Assembly: GCA_045537555.1 (NCBI GenBank) | Contig: JAZSPR010000061.1 | Location: 1 to 8,717, forward strand | Source of the DNA: UBA1081 sp045537555 | GTDB taxonomy: Bacteria; Bacillota; Clostridia; Oscillospirales; Acutalibacteraceae | Length of the DNA: 8,717 bases | Direction: 5' to 3' | Made by a program: the position numbers and the translations under genes | The notes under the pieces: generated by a model | What the model saw: only the letters and a program-made list of their open reading frames with translations | The model's database searches: none | Told to the model about the DNA's origin: nothing | Shown here: piece after piece, positions 5,408-8,717 of the stretch | Numbering within the stretch: position 1 is the stretch's first letter | Layout: every line of letters starts with the position of its first letter

Positions 5408-6736
5408 TCAATAAGGGTAAACGACATATTTTGCTTCGTCAAGACGAGCCGCAATACGCAGGACACCTCTTGCATCAGATGCCGTCAGTTTACCGTCCAT
5501 ATTAATATCCCTTGCAAAAAAATCTATATATTCATCAAGGTGAGAATGATTTTCAATGTGTTCAATCTTATCAAGACTTGCAGCTATTCTCAATACTTTT
5601 CTTGCATCAGCAGCCTTGAAAAGATGTTGTACCATATGCCCGGGGTCACCCCAGAAAGGTGCAACAAAGTCGAATGCATATCCCACATATTCTACTTTTT
5701 CATCAGCAAGAATGCTGTCAATATCATCACCGCCGATAACCTTTACAACTGCACAGGGGTATTTTTTACTTGTATATTTCACTTCCGCAACACCGTCAAC
5801 TGAAGACATATCGGCACCGATTTCCGAGAGGTAAAGACAAAGATAGTAATTATCATTGACAAAATGCTTTATATCCTCATAAAAGCCTGATGAAATTTTT
5901 TCACCGTTGTCGGAAAGTGTAAGATAATTTTCATACATTTCCTTAAAGAACAAATCGTGATAAAGCTTCATATAGTCATTATCAATATAACATACTCTGC
6001 CGTAAGTATGGGTATTCTCCCAATGGTAAGACATTTCCGCAACATCACCCGCACGGTCTCTTACGGGAATGTCAATTTTCAGTTTAACTCCGCTGACACT
6101 CATGAATTCAATATCAAAATAATGAGTTCCTGCAGGTAGTTTATTGTAATATTCCAATTTAAGAAAAACTGTTATAACGCCTGCAAAGAAGCTTGCCGAA
6201 TAATATTTTTCATCAATAATTTCATCGTTTAACTTTAAACATTCAATAAGGTCTGCACCTATGGGAATCTTCTTATCAAAATTGGTTATATGAACACAGG
6301 GAAGTCCGTCGCCGGGGGTGTATTCATCAAATTCAAAGACAACATCCGTGGCAACTGCTTTTTCCCTGAACACGTAAAGCTTCAGGTCTAACAATACATT
6401 CTTGAAATGAACGCAGAAATAATGTGTACCGTCAGAAAATTTTGAAAGGTAAGCTTCTTTAAGAGTCAGGATAACGCAGTCTTCGCCCTGTTCAACTGTA
6501 TAATTTTCAGGGCTGACTTCTTCATTTCCTTTCATCAGACAGACAAACTTATCACAAACAACAGGTATGCTGTCAGTTCCCGACACAACTTCCGCTTTTG
6601 CATCACCGGTACCCTGCCACGGTTCAAATGCGACAAAATAATCCATAATTATTGCAGGCGGATCTCCCTCTGCCGATACAACAAAAGATGCCGTAACAAT
6701 AATAAAACAGATAAGAATTGCAGTAATTTTTTTCAT
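5408..6736 (-). CDS. Secreted protein with two X2-like modules and a C-terminal dockerin
   Basis: A 442-residue exported protein. The signal peptide is MKKITAILIC...VVSA (1-22, cleavage likely after VSA). Two Ig-like modules similar to the carbohydrate-binding-associated X2 type follow, at about 44-123 and 131-226. Each carries the same signature (SDGTHYFCVHF at 101-111; PAGTHYFDIEF at 201-211). Residues 230-360 are an unrecognised, tyrosine-rich region. The C-terminus is a type I dockerin. The second repeat (410-433, DINMDGKLTASDARGVLRIA) has a complete calcium loop (D410, N412, D414, T418, D421). The first (363-390) keeps the helix KAADARKVLRIAASLD but has lost the loop residues. No catalytic module is recognised, so it is probably a binding or scaffold-associated protein. 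The frame opens at a GTG three codons earlier (6745), but ATG 6736 has AAAGGATG 8 bases upstream and begins a normal signal peptide. Confidence 0.85.
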   Translation of the reverse strand: MKKITAILICFIIVTASFVVSAEGDPPAIIMDYFVAFEPWQGTGDAKAEVVSGTDSIPVVCDKFVCLMKGNEEVSPENYTVEQGEDCVILTLKEAYLSKFSDGTHYFCVHFKNVLLDLKLYVFREKAVATDVVFEFDEYTPGDGLPCVHITNFDKKIPIGADLIECLKLNDEIIDEKYYSASFFAGVITVFLKLEYYNKLPAGTHYFDIEFMSVSGVKLKIDIPVRDRAGDVAEMSYHWENTHTYGRVCYIDNDYMKLYHDLFFKEMYENYLTLSDNGEKISSGFYEDIKHFVNDNYYLCLYLSEIGADMSSVDGVAEVKYTSKKYPCAVVKVIGGDDIDSILADEKVEYVGYAFDFVAPFWGDPGHMVQHLFKAADARKVLRIAASLDKIEHIENHSHLDEYIDFFARDINMDGKLTASDARGVLRIAARLDEAKYVVYPY

Positions 6737-6789
6737 TATATACACATCCTTTCAATATATATAACACACGAAAAACATAAAACGGTTAC

Positions 6790-6823
6790 AAAAAAAAGAG
6801 CAGAATCTTAAAAAATTCTGCTC
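6790..6823 (-). terminator. Terminator of argG
   Basis: GAGCAGAAT (6798-6806) pairs perfectly with ATTCTGCTC (6815-6823). On the minus strand the stem is followed by a run of eight U (complement of 6790-6797). It starts 11 bases past the argG stop and separates argG from the dockerin-protein gene. Confidence 0.93.
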
Positions 6824-6833
6824 CGTACATTAA

Positions 6834-8063
6834 TTATTTATCCCAGTTCTTTGAGAGTTCTGCTCTTACCTTGATGGGAAGACCGAAAAGGTTGATAAAG
6901 CCTGCTGAATCAGCCTGATTGTAAACTTCGTCTTCATCAAATGTAGCAACTTCTTCACTGTAAAGTGAATAGGGTGAAGTTGTACCTGCAGGGATAATGT
7001 TACCCTTATAGAGCTTGAGCTTTACATCGCCTGTAACTGTCTTCTGTGTTTCGTCAACGAAAGCTGCAAGAGCTTCACGAAGAGGTGTGAACCACTGACC
7101 GAAGTAAACAAGCTCTGCATATTTGGCAGCAACGAGCTCCTTGTAATGCTGAGTATCTCTGTCAAGGCAGAGAGTTTCAAGAATTTCGTGTGCTCTGTAA
7201 AGGATTGTTCCGCCGGGAGTTTCATAAACGCCTCTTGACTTCATACCTACAAGTCTGTTTTCAACGAGGTCAGCAAGACCGATACCGTTTTCACCGCCGA
7301 GCTTGTTAGCTGTTTCAAGAAGCTCGATAGCGCCCATTTCTTTGCCGTCGATAGCTGTGGGAACACCCTGTTCAAAGTGAATTGTAACGTATGTGGGCTT
7401 GTCGGGAGCAGCTTCGGGAGCAACACCCATTTCAAGGAAGCCTTCCTTGAGGTACTGAGGCTCATTTGCGGGATCTTCAAGGTCAAGACCTTCGTGTGAA
7501 AGGTGCCAGAGGTTCTTGTCCTTTGAGTAGTTTGTTTCTCTGTTTATCTTAAGAGGAATGTTGTGTGCCTCTGCATATTCGATTTCTTCTTCACGTGACT
7601 TGATTGACCACTCTCTCCAGGGAGCGATGATAGCAAGTTCGGGAGCAAAAGCCTTGATAGTAAGCTCAAAACGAACCTGGTCGTTACCCTTACCTGTACA
7701 GCCGTGGCAGATAGCATCTGCGCCTTCCTTCTTTGCGATTTCAACGATTTCCTTTGCGATGATGGGACGTGCGAATGATGTACCGAGGAGGTAATCCTTT
7801 TCATAAACTGCACCTGCCTTGAGTGTGGGCCAGATGTAGTCTGTGATGAACTTTTCTTTAAGGTCGAGAATGTAGAGCTTTGATGCACCTGTCTTGATAG
7901 CCTTTTCTTCAAGACCGTCAAGCTCTGTACCTTGTCCTACGTCACCTGAAACTGCAATAACTTCACAGTTGTTGTAGTTTTCTTTAAGCCAGGGAATGAT
8001 GATTGATGTGTCAAGACCGCCTGAGTAAGCGAGAACAACTTTTTTAATATCTTTCTTATCCAT
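6834..8063 (-). CDS. argG: Argininosuccinate synthase
   Basis: A 409-residue cytosolic enzyme that joins citrulline and aspartate at the cost of ATP to make argininosuccinate, the penultimate step of arginine synthesis. It shows the N-type ATP pyrophosphatase loop AYSGGLDTS (12-20). It also has the substrate-binding segments YLLGTSFARP (91-100) and HGCTGKGNDQVRFE (120-133), plus WSIKSREEEIEYA further on. Length is normal for the family (about 400). The frame remains open to 8132, but ATG 8063 is preceded by AGAGGT (8071-8076) at 7 bases and fits the family N-terminus. The longer form would begin upstream of the predicted promoter -10 and can be excluded. The gene has its own promoter and terminator and is monocistronic. 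argH, its usual partner, is not in the window. Confidence 0.98.
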   Translation of the reverse strand: MDKKDIKKVVLAYSGGLDTSIIIPWLKENYNNCEVIAVSGDVGQGTELDGLEEKAIKTGASKLYILDLKEKFITDYIWPTLKAGAVYEKDYLLGTSFARPIIAKEIVEIAKKEGADAICHGCTGKGNDQVRFELTIKAFAPELAIIAPWREWSIKSREEEIEYAEAHNIPLKINRETNYSKDKNLWHLSHEGLDLEDPANEPQYLKEGFLEMGVAPEAAPDKPTYVTIHFEQGVPTAIDGKEMGAIELLETANKLGGENGIGLADLVENRLVGMKSRGVYETPGGTILYRAHEILETLCLDRDTQHYKELVAAKYAELVYFGQWFTPLREALAAFVDETQKTVTGDVKLKLYKGNIIPAGTTSPYSLYSEEVATFDEDEVYNQADSAGFINLFGLPIKVRAELSKNWDK

Positions 8064-8096
8064 TGTGAAAACCTCTTTTGTTTTTTTCTGTGATAT

Positions 8097-8125
8097 ATTA
8101 TAATACCGTGCGACACATTTTGCAA
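8097..8125 (-). promoter_or_regulatory. argG promoter
   Basis: On the minus strand, TTGCAA (8125-8120), a 17-base spacer, then a perfect TATAAT (8102-8097). The start is expected near 8090, giving a 27-base leader to ATG 8063. This is a strong sigma-A promoter. Confidence 0.85.
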
Positions 8126-8155
8126 GCCCCAAAAATATAAATAATTAAACAATTT

Positions 8156-8214
8156 TATGCATAAATATTGTATAAAACAACAAATTATACAGAATAATTG
8201 AATATTTATGCAAC
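8156..8214 (-). promoter_or_regulatory. Possible pair of ARG boxes (ArgR sites)
   Basis: Two 18-bp stretches resemble the ArgR box WNTGAATWWWWATTCANW: 8156-8173 (three mismatches) and 8197-8214 (ATTGAATATTTATGCAAC, two mismatches). Their starts are 41 bp apart, about four helical turns, and they lie upstream of the argG -35. ArgR control of argG is common in Firmicutes, but these sites are upstream of the promoter rather than over it, and the spacer is very AT-rich. The region 8064-8225 otherwise holds only the argG promoter and a weak GTATAA/TTATAC stem (8170-8175 with 8185-8190). Confidence 0.3.
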
Positions 8215-8225
8215 AGACCAATAAT

Positions 8226-8441
8226 TCATACAACCCTGTCAGGGATATCTGTCTGCCCGAGAATATAATCAATTGAAACTGAATAATAATCAGCTAATTT
8301 CACAAGCACATCGGTCGGAATATCACGTTTACCGAGTTCATATCTCGAATAACATACCTGAGTACAACTGAGTATTTCTGCAATATCTTTCTGCAACAAA
8401 TCCCTATCCTCACGAAGTTCACGCAATCTGTTATAAAACAT
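8226..8441 (-). CDS. XRE-family (Cro/CI-type) transcriptional regulator
   Basis: A 71-residue single-domain DNA-binding protein. Residues 3-63 form an HTH_3 domain. RLRELREDRDL (5-15) is helix 1, QKDIAEIL (17-24) helix 2, and TQVCYSRYELGKR (27-39) the recognition helix and following turn. VLVKLADYYSVSIDYILG (45-62) is the classic XRE ending. There is no ligand or oligomerisation domain. Three in-frame starts lie close together (GTG 8450, ATG 8447, ATG 8441). AGGTGA (8447-8452) overlaps the first two and sits correctly only for ATG 8441, which I chose. Upstream are two copies of a symmetric ACCA-AAA-TGGT operator inside divergent promoters, so autorepression is likely. There is no convincing terminator before argG, so some read-through into argG is possible. 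Confidence 0.92.
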   Translation of the reverse strand: MFYNRLRELREDRDLLQKDIAEILSCTQVCYSRYELGKRDIPTDVLVKLADYYSVSIDYILGQTDIPDRVV

Positions 8442-8472
8442 ATTCATCACCTGATTTCATCTGATATGTTTT

Positions 8473-8501
8473 ATTATACAGAAACCAAAATGGTATATTG
8501 A
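8473..8501 (-). promoter_or_regulatory. Promoter of the XRE regulator
   Basis: A perfect TATAAT on the minus strand (8478-8473). The -35 at 17 bases would be TCAATA (8501-8496), which is weak. Operator copy 1 (8484-8494) sits in the spacer, so bound regulator would block RNA polymerase. Confidence 0.55.
8484..8494. promoter_or_regulatory. Operator copy 1, probable XRE site
   Basis: ACCAAAATGGT: 4-bp arms ACCA/TGGT around AAA, identical to the core of copy 2, 25 bp away. The outer arms are not symmetric, so it is likely the weaker site. Confidence 0.6.
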
Positions 8502-8526
8502 CTTATAAACCAAAATGGTTTATAAT
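8498..8526 (+). promoter_or_regulatory. Rightward promoter back-to-back with the XRE promoter
   Basis: TTGACT (8498-8503), a 17-base spacer, then TATAAT (8521-8526) on the plus strand. This is close to consensus and stronger than the XRE promoter. The operator palindrome 8503-8525 fills its spacer and part of the -10. The expected start is near 8533. No convincing gene follows within the window. Confidence 0.6.
8503..8525. promoter_or_regulatory. Operator copy 2, extended palindrome
   Basis: A 23-bp perfect palindrome: arms TTATAAACCA (8503-8512) and TGGTTTATAA (8516-8525) around AAA. It contains the same ACCA-AAA-TGGT core as copy 1 but has 10-bp arms. It is the expected high-affinity site of a dimeric XRE repressor. 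Confidence 0.7.
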
Positions 8527-8551
8527 CATCACTGTATGACGCCAATCATAG

Positions 8552-8581
8552 AAAAAAAGTCACCGTATATACGATGACTTT
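8552..8581 (-). terminator. Minus-strand terminator of a gene beyond the right edge
   Basis: Outer arms AAGTCA (8557-8562) and TGACTT (8575-8580) enclose the self-complementary CGTATATACG (8564-8573). Read on the minus strand the remaining pair is a G-U wobble, and seven U follow (complement of 8552-8558). On the plus strand that position is a C/A mismatch and there is no U tract. The structure therefore works as a leftward terminator, implying a leftward transcript entering from past 8717. Confidence 0.7.
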
Positions 8582-8671
8582 AAATCAGAATTTGTCGGGT
8601 TCAATAACGTAGGGCGGCTTGCCCTCAAGCCGCCGATTTGTCGAAGACAAATTGGAAATCGTTAGATTTCC
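8581..8671. repeat. Second hairpin-rich intergenic repeat
   Basis: It begins with a 17-base segment (8581-8597) that is the exact reverse complement of 122-138. Three successive inverted repeats follow: GGCGGCTTG-CCCT-CAAGCCGCC (8613-8634), ATTTGTC-GAA-GACAAAT (8636-8652) and GGAAATC-GTTA-GATTTCC (8654-8671). The rest to 8717 has no coding frame I can support; CTCAATTG near 8703 echoes the CTCAATT at the left edge. It probably belongs to the same repeat family as 1-138 and may continue past the window. Confidence 0.6.
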
Positions 8672-8717
8672 ACATGTTGAACAAATTGATTACAATAAGA
8701 AACTCAATTGAACGGTG

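Noticed and set aside
5284..6139. Plus-strand ORFs of 60-144 codons across and opposite the dockerin-protein gene
   Set aside because: They overlap a terminator and a well-supported secreted protein on the other strand. Their composition is rich in Ile, Phe and Cys without domain pattern.
7022..7921. Several ORFs of 67-125 codons in other frames within argG, and one on the opposite strand
   Set aside because: All lie inside a complete, motif-verified argG. They show low-complexity Ser/Leu/Lys composition typical of shadow frames and have no ribosome sites.
8064..8132. Longer ArgG starting at 8132
   Set aside because: That start lies upstream of the predicted TATAAT of the argG promoter, and the added residues do not belong to the family.

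Overview
The window looks like chromosome of a low-GC, spore-forming member of the Clostridia, most likely Oscillospiraceae/Ruminococcaceae. The evidence is a sporulation operon (a SipL-like SPOCS/LysM protein plus SpoIVA), a secreted dockerin-containing protein, small Firmicute-type cysteine-rich proteins, and AT-rich spacers. I see no tRNA, rRNA, CRISPR array, transposase or phage gene. The assignment is an inference from gene content and protein style, not from a search.

Left part (1-3266): a hairpin-rich dispersed repeat (1-138) is followed by a candidate sigma-E promoter and two tightly linked genes. One is a SPOCS (DUF3794)/LysM protein resembling Clostridioides SipL (221-1747). The other is the spore coat ATPase SpoIVA (1759-3237). 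SipL and SpoIVA are known partners in building the coat basement layer around the forespore, so their adjacency is functionally coherent.

Centre-left (3267-3858): behind spoIVA, a strong vegetative-type promoter with an extended -10 drives two very small genes of 34 and 36 codons, each with a good ribosome binding site. A clear terminator closes the unit. Both products are predicted amphipathic helices. I do not recognise their family, and they are the best candidate here for something undescribed.

Centre (3876-5391): a small four-cysteine protein (+) converges on and overlaps a DUF6472-like four-cysteine protein (-). A YgjP/DUF45 zinc metallopeptidase gene and a SecB-like chaperone gene follow, translationally close, and end at a symmetric terminator that can also serve the opposite strand.

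Right part (5408-8581), all on the minus strand: a secreted protein with two X2-like modules and a C-terminal dockerin, argininosuccinate synthase ArgG with a near-consensus promoter and its own terminator, and a small XRE-family repressor. Upstream of the repressor, two copies of the same operator core lie in the spacers of two back-to-back promoters. A further minus-strand terminator, probably ending a gene beyond the window, and a second hairpin-rich repeat close the window. The repeat at the right end shares an exact 17-bp segment, inverted, with the repeat at the left end.
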